From Aurelia coerulea (Eukaryota > Cnidaria > Scyphozoa > Semaeostomeae > Ulmaridae), in contig CM076953.1 of assembly GCA_039566865.1 (NCBI GenBank), positions 4,588,001 through 4,652,000 on the forward strand: a stretch of 64,000 bases of DNA. Direction: 5' to 3'. Positions 46,080 through 58,073 of this stretch are shown here, piece after piece; within the stretch, counting starts at the first letter, position 1; the number at the start of each line of letters is the position of its first letter. The notes under the pieces are model-generated. The model had not been told where the DNA came from, did not search any database, and worked only from the letters and a program-made list of their open reading frames with translations. The position numbers were made by a program, and so were the translations under genes.

Positions 46080-46580
46080 GCAACAGACAATGACAGCCCC
46101 ATTCCTTCATTTAGAGCGTAGCGTCGTGTGTTTTAAGAACAGTGATATCAATTTTCTACCAAGTGAGTCAGAAAAATATATCCACTGTTTGAACAATCGT
46201 ACATGAAAATCTATTCAACCAATTTTTAAATTTTTAAATCTTTCTTCCTTCGAAGGTCAACAAATGGCCAGAAATGTTTTTCTTATAGAGGTGCTAAACT
46301 ATGGAATAGCCTGTCAGCCGAGTCAAAGCAGGCAACCTCTCTGTATAGTTTCAAAAAAATTATTTAGAAGCAGAACTTTTTTCTTCTTTCGTTTTCATTG
46401 TAAATCTTGAAAATTATTGTACATAGGTTTTGAATATTGTAAATAAGGGTTTTATAGTTTAATTTATTTAATAGCTTTTACTTAGTTTCCTTAGATTGTA
46501 ATTAATGTTTGTTATTAGATGGCCTCTTGAAAACCAACTTGTTGAAGCGCAACCCTCCTTAAAAGAATTAGATATTAAAT
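46080..46580 (+). mobile_element. 5'-truncated LINE 3' end, different family
   Basis: Around 46275-46368 the + strand reads FSYRGAKLWNSLSAESKQAT followed by LYSFKKII and a stop, the C-terminal signature of LINE reverse-transcriptase polyproteins. An AT-rich 3' UTR of about 200 bases follows. The upstream reverse transcriptase is missing or too decayed to read. It is distinct from the copies in the satellite. Confidence 0.75.
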
Positions 46581-46589
46581 AGATATGAA

Positions 46590-46700
46590 ATGTATGTGCT
46601 GATATTTGCTCTTAAAAGATATTTCTGAAATGCACAACGAGCCAGCTAGCTACCTGGGTTTCGGAGCAACTTTTGTATGGTTTGCTTTGTTTTTGTTTAG
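46590..46700. repeat. Family F fragment
   Basis: GCTGATATTTGCTCTTAAAA, GAAATGCACAACGAGC and CTAGCTACCTGGGTTTC match the foldback elements at 48-49 kb. Confidence 0.65.
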
Positions 46701-46704
46701 GACT

Positions 46705-47480
46705 AGACCAAAGCGGATCCTATTGTAATATGATCTGTCCTTGTTGCTTTAGCCTAAACGAATTAGAAATATGACTTTCTTTGCGTTGAATTGGCCTTTT
46801 AGCTATTCTACAAAAGAGCCTGGATCGAGCGTTATCTTTAGAAATTTTCATTCGTGAGGTTCGATCAAGTGTCGTTAGAGCTTTTATCAGTATTGTACAC
46901 ATTCGAAAATTCTACGAAATGTAGCAAAATGTCTTTCGATTCTGATTCTTTTCGGAATAGCTGAAGGGTCTATTGCTGAGAAGAATAGCTATGAGTTAAA
47001 CATAGAAAAAATATGGCCTACGCCATCTAATTTGACCTCACTTTCAAAACGCCATCTCATTCGTGCGATAAAGATTGATATGGCATGAGACCAATTTAAC
47101 CATGTCGGAATACTATGAATTTATTTGTTCTCAACTTTCTACAATACTGGGAAAACTGCATTGCTTTGTTTATATTTTTCTTGAAAATACTTGTTGGCCT
47201 ATTTAAAACCAAATTCTAACTTTGCTTTTACCTCTGTATACTCATGCGGCACTATGTAGAATGGCAGGTATAATTGCCAAATGCAATCTTTTCCAGATAA
47301 CATCAACACAACACTGATATGGAGGGAGAGTGTTGTTGTTTTGCTGTTGGGTCTACTGTTTTCAGTGCAAGAGAAGTTCAATTTTAAACGACCACATCAA
47401 AATCAAAGATTCTTGATAGAGACAAGAAGGTGCCAGGTATCAAATTTTGTGTTATTTTCGTAATTCTCATCAATTTTGCT
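46705..47480. other. Unannotated interval
   Basis: No gene recognised. Confidence 0.5.
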
Positions 47481-47485
47481 GAGTA

Positions 47486-47957
47486 CAGTAAAAACCCGCG
47501 TATTAGAGCCTACACATTTGCAAGCCAGGCTGACTAGGTTCTTATGTTTCGGGTATTTAGTGGGAAATGAGGCTGTTCAGGTTCTTAAATTGGTTTTAAT
47601 TTTATTGAGGGCATTCGGGAATTTCTTCTCTTCAGATTCAAACTCCAGGCATATTATTTCCTGTCAGTTCACATCACTTGAGTTTATGAGGTATTATTCC
47701 CAACAGAAATTTGTGGACGAGTCAGAAATGGTTATGTAATCCAAAGAAAAGCCTTCACAAGCTTCTCATCAAATAATATAAAAATTTACGATTCTCTTCC
47801 ACAAACTTCTGCTGCTGAATAGACCCCATGATTTCTACAAATAAGAACTTATTTCAAATTCCAGGCTGAATGGGTTCTTATACAATGGCAGTCTAATTGC
47901 AAAATTTAAGCCTGCAGGTTCTTAATGCACTAGGTTCTTATACGCGGGTTTTTACTG
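47486..47957. mobile_element. pogo/Tigger-like MITE (TA TSD)
   Basis: CAGTAAAAACCCGCGTATTA at left faces TATACGCGGGTTTTTACTG at right; TA on both sides (47484-47485, 47958-47959). CAGT-start ends with a CG-rich core and TA target resemble pogo/Tigger elements. Confidence 0.8.
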
Positions 47958-48107
47958 TATTTGTATCAAGACTTATCGTTACTTTTTACCAGAAAATCGT
48001 GGATGAATTTTGTGAGCTGAGGAGATGGCCAAATCTTAGAATTTTCCCTTAAAATACTTCTGAACTTGAGGTTTTCCCAATGGTTGGAAAATTCATGCAG
48101 TGAATAA

Positions 48108-48545
48108 CCCAGGTAGCTAGCTCACTTGTTGCGCATTCTAGAAATTGTTTTTAAGAGCAAACATGAGCATATATCGAAAGGAGAAGGATATATCTGCACA
48201 TCTTCCTCGGGCATTTTATTTCTTTGGTTCAGAAGCTGAGCAGTAAGTGTTTTAATCATAACCAAAAAATAAGGGAATTGAATCGCCTCTCAAACGGCTT
48301 TTGAACCAAACAAATTAAATTTCCGAGGTAGATGTGTGGAAATATCCTTCTTCTTTCGATTTATGCTCATATGTGCTCTTAAAAGCATTTTCTGGAATGC
48401 ACAGCGAGCAAGCTAGCTACCTAAGTTGCATAGAAATGCGCGGCATTGGTTGAGAGAATTTCCTTTGTCTGCGATCGCTAATCACTCTTGATTGCGGTGT
48501 TAATGAAAAGCAACTCATGCCATTGTCTTACAAAATTTGTCCTTG
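48108..48545. mobile_element. Family F foldback element, copy 1
   Basis: CCAGGTAGCTAGCTCACTTG (left) faces GAGCAAGCTAGCTACCT (to 48426); the arms pair through CTCGGGCATTTTATTT / AAATTAAATTTCCGAGG. The right side continues to about 48545 with the CCTTTGTCTGCGATCGCTAA block; the left does not. Confidence 0.75.
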
Positions 48546-48879
48546 TTGGATTGGCAATATATGAAATAGCATCTTCTTCCTAACAATAAGCCTGCATGCA
48601 GACTCGCCTTGTTTCACTTCAGAGCGGTTTCTCCTCCAATAAAGTCTTGGGCTGTGTATCAGGGTAACTTACTGAAAGCATCTTATCGAAGTAAACAGCC
48701 CAAAGTTCACTTTGAAAAGAATCGTCAAACTGATGCATTCCTACTGAATCTCTGCCCTAGTAATGCATCTGAGTCTAGAGACGACAAAGTTTATTGGTTT
48801 AAGATTCATAGCATCAGAAATCGTACAATAAAAATTTACAATTTTGTGACGTGAAATTCAATTGGAAATACATATAGCC

Positions 48880-48985
48880 AAAAGAATAGTTGCTCAAAAT
48901 TCCTCATCAAAGAGCTAATTGAAAACATCCTTATGAAATTATATAGATTTTCACGAAATTCACCTTGAAAAGAATCGTTGAACTT
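48880..48985. repeat. Direct repeat bordering family F copy 2
   Basis: CCAAAAGAATAGTTGCTCAA, a CTAATTGAA block and CACCTTGAAAAGAATCGTTG recur at about 49800-49905 on the other side of the foldback. Confidence 0.6.
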
Positions 48986-48999
48986 GTGTGTATCAAAAA

Positions 49000-49610
49000 C
49001 AAGGGCCGATTTTGTAATACAATAGCACGAGTTGCTTTTGTTGACACCTCAATTCAAAGCGATTAGTCATCACAGACAAAGGAAATTCTATCAACCAGTA
49101 ATTCAAAACAAACAAAGCCGCAAAATTTTCTCTGAAACCCAGGTAGCTAGCTCGCTCGCTGTGCATTCCAGAAGTTATTTTTAAGGGCAAACATGAGCAT
49201 AGATTGAAAGAAGAAGGATGTATCTACACATCTGCCTCGGGCATTTTATTTCTTTGGTCCAGAAGCTGAGCAGTAAATGTTTTGATTACACCCAAAAAAA
49301 TAAGAGAATTGAATCACCTCCTAAACGGCTTTTGAACCAAACAAATAAAATGCCCGCGGCAGATGTGTAGATGCATCCTTCTTTCGATCTACGCTCATGT
49401 TTGCCCTTAAAAACAGTTTCAGGAATGCACAATGAGCGAGCTAGCTACCTGGGTTTCAAAGAAACTTTTGCGGCTTTGTTTGTTTTGAATTGCTGGTTGA
49501 GAGAAGTTCCTTTGTCTGCAATCGCCAATCGCTTTGAATTGAGGTGTCAACGAAAGAAACTCATGCTATTGTATTACAAAATCTGCCCTTGTTTATCAAA
49601 ACGAATCTCT
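49000..49610. mobile_element. Family F foldback element, copy 2
   Basis: Two arms of about 290 bases each. CCCAGGTAGCTAGCTCGCTC at 49139 faces GAGCGAGCTAGCTACCTGGG at 49434. Outer parts also pair (CAGACAAAGGAAATTC / GAAGTTCCTTTGTCTG; TTGTAATACAATAGCA / TGCTATTGTATTACAA). Confidence 0.85.
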
Positions 49611-49789
49611 TTTCCAATCATAAACCATAGCATAAACCAATTATGAAATTCAACCTGTGTAAATTGAGGTAGATGATATTTGTTTGTAATATTTGTTGGT
49701 TCAAGAATTCGAGATTCATCTCGTTTCGAAATTTGTTTTCTAAAGATAAACAACGAACCGTGAATTGCACTTTCAAAATAAAATTGCAC

Positions 49790-49920
49790 ATGCTATTATC
49801 CAAAAGAATAGCTGCTCAAAATTGGATTTCAATGTGCTAATTGAATATATCTTTATCAAATTATGACGAAGTGCCCGAAACTCACTTTGAAAAGAAGCAT
49901 CAGATTTTTTGCGTGTCGAC
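49790..49920. repeat. Second copy of the bordering direct repeat
   Basis: CCAAAAGAATAGCTGCTCAA, GCTAATTGAATA and CACTTTGAAAAGAAGCATCA match the block at 48880. A further part of the family (CACTTTGAAAAGAATCGTCA) occurs near 48710. Confidence 0.6.
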
Positions 49921-49924
49921 GTAA

Positions 49925-51540
49925 TGCTCTAGACTATACACCTACTGTGAATCAACTTGTCTGCAATCAAGAATAAGAAAAGTTATTGCAAATGCATCGA
50001 ATTGCGTAACACAAACACAAACACAAAGTCAGCTGTAGATTTCCTGCTGCGATTATCATTACAACCAAGCTACTTCTGCGCGTTAAAATTATCTTGATCA
50101 ATTCATTTTGGTGAGAGGAGGATTACGATATTGAATCACTGAAATTTGAGAACAACAAGAAAGAATATTGTCCACTTAGTTTGAGGAATTTGGTGACGAG
50201 GAAGAGGCAGAGAGATGTAAGGTAAGACTTGATTGTTTGAAAAGTGATAGCTGAAGAAGAGAGTTTAGACTAACTACTTTAGTCCCAATTCATTCCATCA
50301 GTCTATCAATAGGGATAACTACGAAAGTGTAATCAGTCCAAAAAGACTTGTCATGTGCATCAACAAATACAAACTGAAGAGCAGATAATCTAAATTGTCA
50401 ATCGTTTCAGCTGAAGCAGCTGACTCAAGAAATTTAATAAGTGGGATATATTTCAAGGAGCAGAGAAAGCAGACTGAATCGAAGAAGAAAGTGATATCAA
50501 TCGAGAATCGAAAATCAAAGATTAGAATTGTTGTATGTATCTGTATGAGAATTCCAGTTGCAGATATGAATCGTTCTGAGCTGAAGTGATTGAAACAAAC
50601 ACTCTGTAAACAGGATGGACTACCAAGAGCCTGGACAGAGCGAATGAAGACCTAGAATAAGCAAGGAATTGTTTGAGAATCGATAGTAAAGATATTCATA
50701 TGAAAAACATATTCAATACGAACGAAGCAACGATTTCAGACTTAAACAGTTTAAGCTGTAATGTTTGGAGTAAATATTTGATTAATAGGCTCTGTAGCAA
50801 GAAGAAGATAGAGCAAAAGAAGCGAACAAATAAGTATCCTTTTACTTTGAAATCATTCTGAACAATAGTCTTCACATAGATATGAAATTCGAGTCAAGGA
50901 AAGCGAAAGGGATTACGCAATCATAGCTGCAGAAGATCAAGAAAGACTTTAAGAGAAACTGGTCAACAAATACGTCACATATATCAGCGAATAAAGAAGC
51001 TATAGAAAGCAAACATTAGAAAATGTGTCTTATAATTAAAAGGTAGCGGCAGTAAGAATTCTATTCATCTGAATTGAGTACAATTTGCAGCAGAAAGAGA
51101 ATAAGGCATAAGAAAGAAACTCGTCTACGCACAGCACATTTCTTAGGTATTAGAAGCGGAATTAGCGACTGATTTTCAAGGGGCCGTGCCACAAACTTTA
51201 CGAATTAAAAATCAACTAAAACTTATAACGGGAAATGGAAACTAATTGCAATCATAAATGCAAGGCAAACATTTACCTTCCAATGAGAAGCTGCGGAAGT
51301 AACCAAGAGCAAATAGTGGACACGAAACCAGAGCGAACATTTGAATCATATGAAATACGTACTAAATGCTGCAGAAGATCATTCAATTGAATCGCTTGTG
51401 CTAATGTAGTTGAGAAATTTGTTTCGTGAGATGGAACAAAAGCATGAACTGAGAAGCCTCTCTTGTGTTCATTTACAAGATTGACCTGGCGCATTAGTTA
51501 TAATGAACCAGCATCATTTTTCAGGTGCTTCAAGAAATTA
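49925..51540. other. Upstream region of plus-strand GPCR
   Basis: Purine-rich, with no recognisable gene. If the splice acceptor at 51780 is real, the 5'-UTR exon and most of its intron should lie here or further left. Confidence 0.45.
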
Positions 51541-51550
51541 AAGCGTAGAG

Positions 51551-51741
51551 CAGGAACGTAGGAAGCATCTCAAACTTGAGGGGGCACGAAACGTTAAGGG
51601 CACGTTTTTCATTAAAGGGAATGTAAGCATATAACAGTGGCTCAAGGGGCACTTCCTGAAAATAAAAAGGGCACTTCTTTGTTTATTGCAAAATCTTGGG
51701 GGGCACGTGCCACCAGTGCTCCCCCGGTTCCTACGTCTCTG
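51551..51741. mobile_element. hAT-like MITE just upstream of the GPCR
   Basis: Ends CAGGAACGTAGGAA and TTCCTACGTCTCTG; flanks GCGTAGAG and CCGTAGAG agree at 7 of 8 positions (51543-51550, 51742-51749). The interior repeats GGGCAC. It lies 45 bp from the GPCR ATG and 38 bp from the candidate splice acceptor AG. Confidence 0.75.
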
Positions 51742-51749
51742 CCGTAGAG

Positions 51750-51786
51750 GGAATTTAAATGCCCCTTTTCTTACTTTTAGGCTACA
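51750..51786 (+). promoter_or_regulatory. Candidate 3' splice site before GPCR start
   Basis: The pyrimidine-rich CCCCTTTTCTTACTTTTAG ends at 51780 and is followed by GCTACA and the ATG at 51787. It would close a 5'-UTR intron whose upstream exon cannot be located by eye. Confidence 0.5.
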
Positions 51787-52773
51787 ATGGTACAGCATGG
51801 CAATACAACGAGATGTTGGCAGTTAAATGTCCCACTTGATCAATCAGTTGTCGCTAGCATCACAACATTTCTGACACTGGACATAATCATTGCAATATTT
51901 ACAATTATAGGAAATAGCATCTTCATGTTTACTTTGACGAAGAATGAGTCATTGCATAACCCATCCAATGTTCTCTTGGGAGCACTTTGTACCAGTGATC
52001 TGTTAGTTGGTTTTGTCACTCAGCCGATCTACCTGACATTTTTATCGCTTGTCAGATTCAAGAACAGCATACATATTGTGTTACTTAGTGTTGGGACGAC
52101 GTCTTTCTTATTCACTAATGGTTTGTCGTTCACTTTTGTCGGTGTTATAAGCCTAGACCGGTACCTTGCCATATGTCGGCCATATTTGTACTTGAAACAC
52201 GCAACTTGTAAAACACATTTTATTGCTATCATTGGAAGTGGAACGATTTGGACAGTATTAACCATTTTGGAACATTTCTACTCATTGGAGAATTATTTCA
52301 TTCTGATTTTACTTGGATATGGCTTTGTGATAATCAGCATCATTGCATTTAGTTATGTGAATATCTGTGTTGTGATATGGAAGCAGAGACGCTCCGTTGT
52401 AGCACTTGGAACAATCGAGGAAATACAGAGCCAAGAACAGGATTCCGTTGAAAGAGAAACGAACAATAACAAGAAAAAAGAACGTGACAAAACATGGACA
52501 ATAACAATAATGCTAGGCTTATTCCTAGCATGCCACCTTCCTTACATTGGCAGAAGCATTTATTTTGCATTGCAAGAGAAAGCTTGCTGGGACAGTGACA
52601 AATTGTTTCTGATTGTCATGTGGGGTAATTTGTTCCTATTGTCAAACAGTTCCATGAATTTTCTTGTGTACTGTGCCAGGAGCAGAGATATTAGAAATGC
52701 AGCCATGAACATATGTTTCAGCAGCGTACAAAGATCTCATTCACATGGTCGTAATTCCTCTGGAAATATATGA
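51787..52773 (+). CDS. Class A (rhodopsin-like) orphan GPCR, paralogue of the 41.3-kb receptor
   Basis: A complete 328-residue ORF; the ATG lies in good context (ACAATGG). Seven membrane segments are visible at about 27-50, 61-83, 97-125, 142-163, 171-198, 237-258 and 272-295. Motifs: GNS (42-44), SDLLVG with Asp71 in TM2, DRY (124-126), CHLP (249-252) in place of CWxP, and NFLVY (291-295) in place of NPxxY. No Cys is present at the TM3 top and ECL2 is minimal, so the usual disulfide is absent; ECL3 has CWDSDK. ICL3 is long and charged (about 199-236). It shares most TM motifs with the minus-strand gene at 41.3 kb, indicating gene duplication. A strong splice-acceptor-like sequence (pyrimidine-rich, TTTTAG) ends at 51780, six bases before the ATG, suggesting a 5'-UTR intron. 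Ligand unknown; the family signals through G proteins. Confidence 0.94.
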   Translation: MVQHGNTTRCWQLNVPLDQSVVASITTFLTLDIIIAIFTIIGNSIFMFTLTKNESLHNPSNVLLGALCTSDLLVGFVTQPIYLTFLSLVRFKNSIHIVLLSVGTTSFLFTNGLSFTFVGVISLDRYLAICRPYLYLKHATCKTHFIAIIGSGTIWTVLTILEHFYSLENYFILILLGYGFVIISIIAFSYVNICVVIWKQRRSVVALGTIEEIQSQEQDSVERETNNNKKKERDKTWTITIMLGLFLACHLPYIGRSIYFALQEKACWDSDKLFLIVMWGNLFLLSNSSMNFLVYCARSRDIRNAAMNICFSSVQRSHSHGRNSSGNI

Positions 52774-53019
52774 ATGTGGAAAGCATTTTGCAGCCATAAC
52801 CATCAAGACATAGCCCCACCTACATTCGCTGTCACGTTTATCAAACTTTCCAAAGAAGATACCTTCGGTTGAACATTTACTGTCGAATACTTCATACAGC
52901 GAATTTGATTTAGGTTACGGGATTGTCATTGTCAGACATAACCCCAGGGGGACTTAAGCCCTGTTTACACGAGATCGGATCCAGATTGGATCGGATCCAT
53001 TTGGCTGGTATTTTAGAAA
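52774..53019. other. GPCR 3' flank and satellite edge
   Basis: About 215 bases separate the GPCR stop from the first satellite-like sequence. The motif GATCGGATCCAGATTGGATC lies near 52973. No AATAAA was seen. Confidence 0.5.
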
Positions 53020-56000
53020 ATACCTATTTTTGACTATATGCAAGGCCATACCAGTTGCTTTTTTGCAAAAAAAACTCCTTTTCGGAATTACCGATTTTTG
53101 AACGAAAAGCAAAAATTGGACCTTTTTGAAAATACCGATATTCGGCCAAAAAGTAAGGCTATACCCTTTGCTTTTTTAAGAAGGCACTTTTGAAAAAGAG
53201 CGATTTTTGAATAAAATGTGAGGCTATACCATTTGCTTTTTCCAAAATTAGGCCCTTTTTGAAAATACCGATCTTTGACTAAAAAGTAAGGCTATACCCT
53301 TTAGGCCCTTTTTGAAAATACCGATTTTTGACTAAAAAGTAAGGCTATACCCTTTGCTTTTTTCGAAAATTAGGCCCTTTTTGAAAATACCGATTTTTGG
53401 CAAAAAGTAAGTCTATACCCTTTGCTTTTTTCGAAAATTAAGCCCTTTTTTAAAATACCGATTTTTGGCTAAAAAGTAAGGCTATACCCTTTGCTTTTTC
53501 GAAAATAAGGCCTTTTTTTAAAATACCGATTTTTGGCTAAAAAGTAAGGCTATACCCTTTGCTTTTTTCGAAAATTAGGCCCTTTTTGAAAATACCGATT
53601 TTTGGCTAAAAAGTAAGGCTATACCCTTTGCTTTTTTCGAAAATTAGGCCCTTTTTAAAATACCGATTTTTGGCTAAAAAGTAAGGCTATACCCTTTGCT
53701 TTTTTCGAAAATTAGGCCCTTTTTTAAAATACCGATTTTTGGCTAAAAAGTAACGCTATACCCTGTGCTTTTTTCGAAAATTAGGCCCTTTTTGAAAATA
53801 CCGATTTTTGGCTAAATAGTAAGGCTATACCCTTTGCTTTTTTCGAAAATTAGGCCCTCTTTTAAAATACCGATTTTTGGCTAAAAAGTAACGCTATACC
53901 CTTTGCTTTTTCCAAAATTAGGCCCTTTTTGAAAATACCGAATTTTGACGAAAAAGTAAGGCTATACCCTTTGCTTTTTTCCAAAATTAGGCCCTTTTTG
54001 AAATTACCGATTTTTGACTAAAAGGTAAGGCTATACCCTTTGCTTTTTTCCAAAATTAGGCCCGTTTTGGAAAGACTGATTTTTGACTAAAAAGTAAGGC
54101 TATACCCTTTGCTTTTTTCGAAAATTAGGCCCGTTTTGGAAAAACTGATTTTTGACTAAAAAGTAAGGCTATACCCTTTGCTTTTTTCCAAATTAGGCCC
54201 TTTTTGAAAATATCGACTTTTGGCTAAAAGGTAAGGCTATAACCCTTGCTTTTTTCCAAAATTAGGCCCATTGTTGAAAATACCGATTTTTGACTAAAAA
54301 GTAAGGCTATAACCTTTGCTTTTTTCCAAAATTAGGCCCCTTGTTGAAAATACCGATTTTTGACTAAAAAGTAAGGCTATACCCTTTGCTTGTTCGAAAA
54401 TTAGGCCCTTTTTGAAAATACCGATTATTGACTAAAAAGTAAGGCTATACCCTTTGCTTTTTTCGAAAATTAGGCACTTTTTGAAAATACCGAATTTTGA
54501 CGAAAAAGTAAGGCTATACCCTTTGCTTTTTTCCAAAATTAGGCCCTTTTTGAAAGTACCGACTTTTGGCTAAAAAGTAAGGCTATAACCTTTGCTTGTT
54601 CGAAAATTAGGCCCTTTTTGAAAATACCGATTATTGACTAAAAAGTAAGGCTATACCCTTTGCTTTTTTCGAAAATTAGGCACTTTTTGAAAATACCGAA
54701 TTTTGACGAAAAAGTAAGGCTATACCCTTTGCTTTTTTCCAAAATTAGGCCCTTTTTGAAAAAACTGATTTTTGACTAAAAAGTAAGCCTATACCCTTTG
54801 CTTTTTTCCAAAATTAGGCCCTTTTTGAAAATACCAATTTTTGACTAAAAAGTAAGGCTATACCCTTTGCTTTTTTCGAAAATTAGGCCCGTTTTGGAAA
54901 AACTGATTTTTGACTAAAAAGTAAGGCTATACCCTTTGCTTTTTTCCAAAATTTGCCCTTTTTGAAATTACCGATTTTTGACTAAAAGGTAAGGCTATAC
55001 CCTTTGCTTTTATTCCAAAATTAGGCCCTTTTTGAAAATACCGATTTTTGACTAAAAAGTAAGGCTATACCCTTTGCTTTTTTCGAAAATTAGACCCTTT
55101 TTTAAAATACCGATTTTTGGCTAAAAAGTAAGGCTATAACCGTTGCTTTTTCCAAAATTAGGCCCCTTTTTGAAAATACCGATTTTTGACTAAAAAGTAA
55201 GGCTATACCCTTTGCTTTTTTCGAAAATTAGGCCCTTTTTGAAAATACCGATTTTTGGCTAAAAAGTAAGGCTATACCCTTTGCTTTTTTCGAAAATTAG
55301 GCCCTTTTTTAAAATACCGATTTTTGGCTAAAAAGTAACGCTATACCCTGTGCTTTTTTCGAAAATTAGGCCCTTTTTGAAAATACCGATTTTTGGCTAA
55401 ATAGTAAGGCTATACCCTTTGCTTTTTTCGAAAATTAGGCCCTCTTTTAAAATACCGATTTTTGGCTAAAAAGTAACGCTATACCCTTTGCTTTTTCCAA
55501 AATTAGGCCCTTTTTGAAAATACCGAATTTTGACGAAAAAGTAAGGCTATACCCTTTGCTTTTTTCCAAAATTAGGCCCTTTTTGAAATTACCGATTTTT
55601 GACTAAAAGGTAAGGCTATACCCTTTGCTTTTTTCCAAAATTAGGCCCTTTTTGAAATTACCGATTTTTGACTAAAAGGTAAGGCTATACCCTTTGCTTT
55701 TTTCCAAAATTAGGCCCGTTTTGGAAAAACTGATTTTTGACTAAAAGTAAGGCTATACCCCTTGCTTTTTTCCAAAATTAGACCCTTTTTGAAAATACCA
55801 ATTTTTGACTAAAAAGTAAGCCTATATATACCCTTTGCTTTTTTCCAAAATTAGGCCCCTTGTTGAAAATACCGATTTTTGACTAAAAAGTAAGGCTATA
55901 CCCTTTGCTTGTTCGAAAATTAGGTCCTTTTTGAAAATACCGATTATTGACTAAAAAGTAAGGCTATACCCTTTGCTTTTTTCGAAAATTAGGCCCTTTT

Positions 56001-57621
56001 TGAAAATACCGAATTTTGACGAAAAAGTAAGGCTATACCCTTTGCTTTTTTCCAAAATTAGGCCCTTTTTGAAAAACTGATTTTTGACTAAAAAGTAAGG
56101 CTATACCCTTTGCTTTTTTCCAAAATTAGGCCCTTTTTGGAAATACCAATTTTTGACTAAAAAGTAAGGCTATACCCTTTGCTTTTTTCGAAAATTAGGC
56201 CCGTTTTGGAAAAACTGATTTTTGACTAAAAAGTAAGGCTATACCCTTTGCTTTTTTCCAAATTAGGCCCTTTTTTAAAATACCGATTTTTGGCTAAAAA
56301 GTAACGCTATACCCTTTGCTTTTTCCAAAATTAGGCCCCTTTTGAAAATACCGAATTTTGACGAAAAAGTAAGGCTATACCCTTTGCTTTTTTCCAAAAT
56401 TAGGCCCTTTTTGAAATTACCGATTTTTGACTAAAAGGTAAGGCTATACCCTTTGCTTTTTTCCAAAATTAGGCCCGTTTTGGAAAAACTGATTTTTGAC
56501 TAAAAGTAAGGCTATACCCCTTGCTTTTTTCCAAAATTAGGCCCTTTTTGAAAATACCAATTTTTGACTAAAAAGTAAGCCTATACCCTTTGCTTTTTTC
56601 GAAAATTAGGCCCTTTTTGAAAATACCGATTTTTGACTAAAAAGAAAGGCTATACCCTTTGCTTTTTTCCAAAATCAGGCCCCTTGTTGAAAATACCGAT
56701 TTTTGACTAAAAAGTAAGGCTATACCCTTTGCTTGTTCGAAAATTAGGCCCTTTTTCAAAATACCGATTATTGACTAAAAAGTAAGGCTATACCCTTTGC
56801 TTTTTTCGAAAATTAGGCCTTTTTTGAAAATACCGAATTTTGACGAAAAAGTAAGGCTATACCCTTTGCTTTTTTCCAAAATTAGGCCCTTTTTGAAAAT
56901 ACCGATTTTTGACTAAAAAGTAAGGCTATACCCTTTGCTTTTTTCGAAAATTAGGCCCTTTTTGAAAATACCGAATTTTGACGAAAAAGTAATGCTATAA
57001 CCTTTGCTTTTTCCAAAATTAGGCCCCTTTTTGAAAATACCGATTTTTGACTAAAAGGTAAGGCTATACCCTTTGCTTCTTTCCTAAATTAGGCCCTTTT
57101 TGAAAATACCGATTTTTGACTAAAAAGTAAGGCTATACCCTTTGCTTTTTTCGAAAATTAGGCCCTTTTTGAAACTACCGAATTTTGACGAAAAAGTAAG
57201 GCTATACCCTTTGCTTTTTTCGAAAATTAGGCCCTTTTTGAAAATACCGAATTTTGACGAAAAAGTAATGCTATACCCTTTGCTTTTTTCCAAAATTAGG
57301 CCCTTTTTGAAAAAACTGATTTTTGACTAAAAAGTAAGCCTATACCCTTTGCTTTTTTCCAAAATTAGGCCCTTTTTGAAAATACCAATTTTTGACTGAA
57401 AAGTAAGGCTATACCCTTTGCTTTTTTCGAAAATTAGACCCTTTTTTAAAATACCGATTTTTGGCTAAAAAGTAAGGCTATAACCGTTGCTTTTTCCAAA
57501 ATTAGGCCCCTTTTTGAAAATACCGATTTTTGACTAAAAAGTAAGGCTATACCCTTTGCTTTTTTCGAAAATTAGGCCCTTTTTTAAAATACCGATTTTT
57601 GGCTAAAAAGTAACGCTATAC

Positions 57622-58073
57622 GTGCTATGGCTTAGAGACAATATCGTTCCTTGGGTGTAGATTATGGCAGGCACTTCCCAATGACCTAAAACAGTCAGAT
57701 ACTCTCTCCAGTTTCAAGAGGAAAATCAAAACCTGGAGGGGAGAGGAATGTAATTGTAGAATATGCAGACCTTTCGTGGCACAGGTTGGGTTCTCGAGCT
57801 GATATTAAATTTTCTGCTGTATTTACCGAAAAAAAAAGTAAGAAAACATTGTAAATATTAAAAGCATTGTAAAAATCTGTAAAATGTATCTGTATTTAAT
57901 CATTCGGAATTTTATTTATTTTTTACTTTTTTCTTACAAATTTTACTTTTTTAGATAGTAGGCTTGAATTAGCTCTTAGTTATAGCTATTGTATCTATAT
58001 GTATATATGTCTTGTATGTATATATATATATGTAGGCCTACTTTAAATAAATTGATAATAATAATAATAATAA
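57622..58073 (+). mobile_element. 5'-truncated non-LTR retrotransposon 3' end, copy 1 in satellite
   Basis: 452 bp. Its first ~190 bases read YGLETISFLGCRLWQALPND, later TLSSFKRKIKTW and a Cys-containing end before TGA, the typical C-terminus of a LINE reverse-transcriptase ORF. An AT-rich 3' UTR and a (TAA)n tail follow. It interrupts a monomer at its TATAC; TATAC is present on both sides (57617-57621 and 58074-58078), consistent with a short target duplication. Confidence 0.9.

Noticed and set aside
47476..47739. 87-residue ORF
   Set aside because: It starts inside the end of the pogo-like MITE and has no family resemblance.
57142..57330. 62-residue repeat ORF in the satellite (also at 60219-60407)
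   Set aside because: It arises because the 69-bp period is divisible by three and some monomers lack the TAA; no start or conserved frame across the array.
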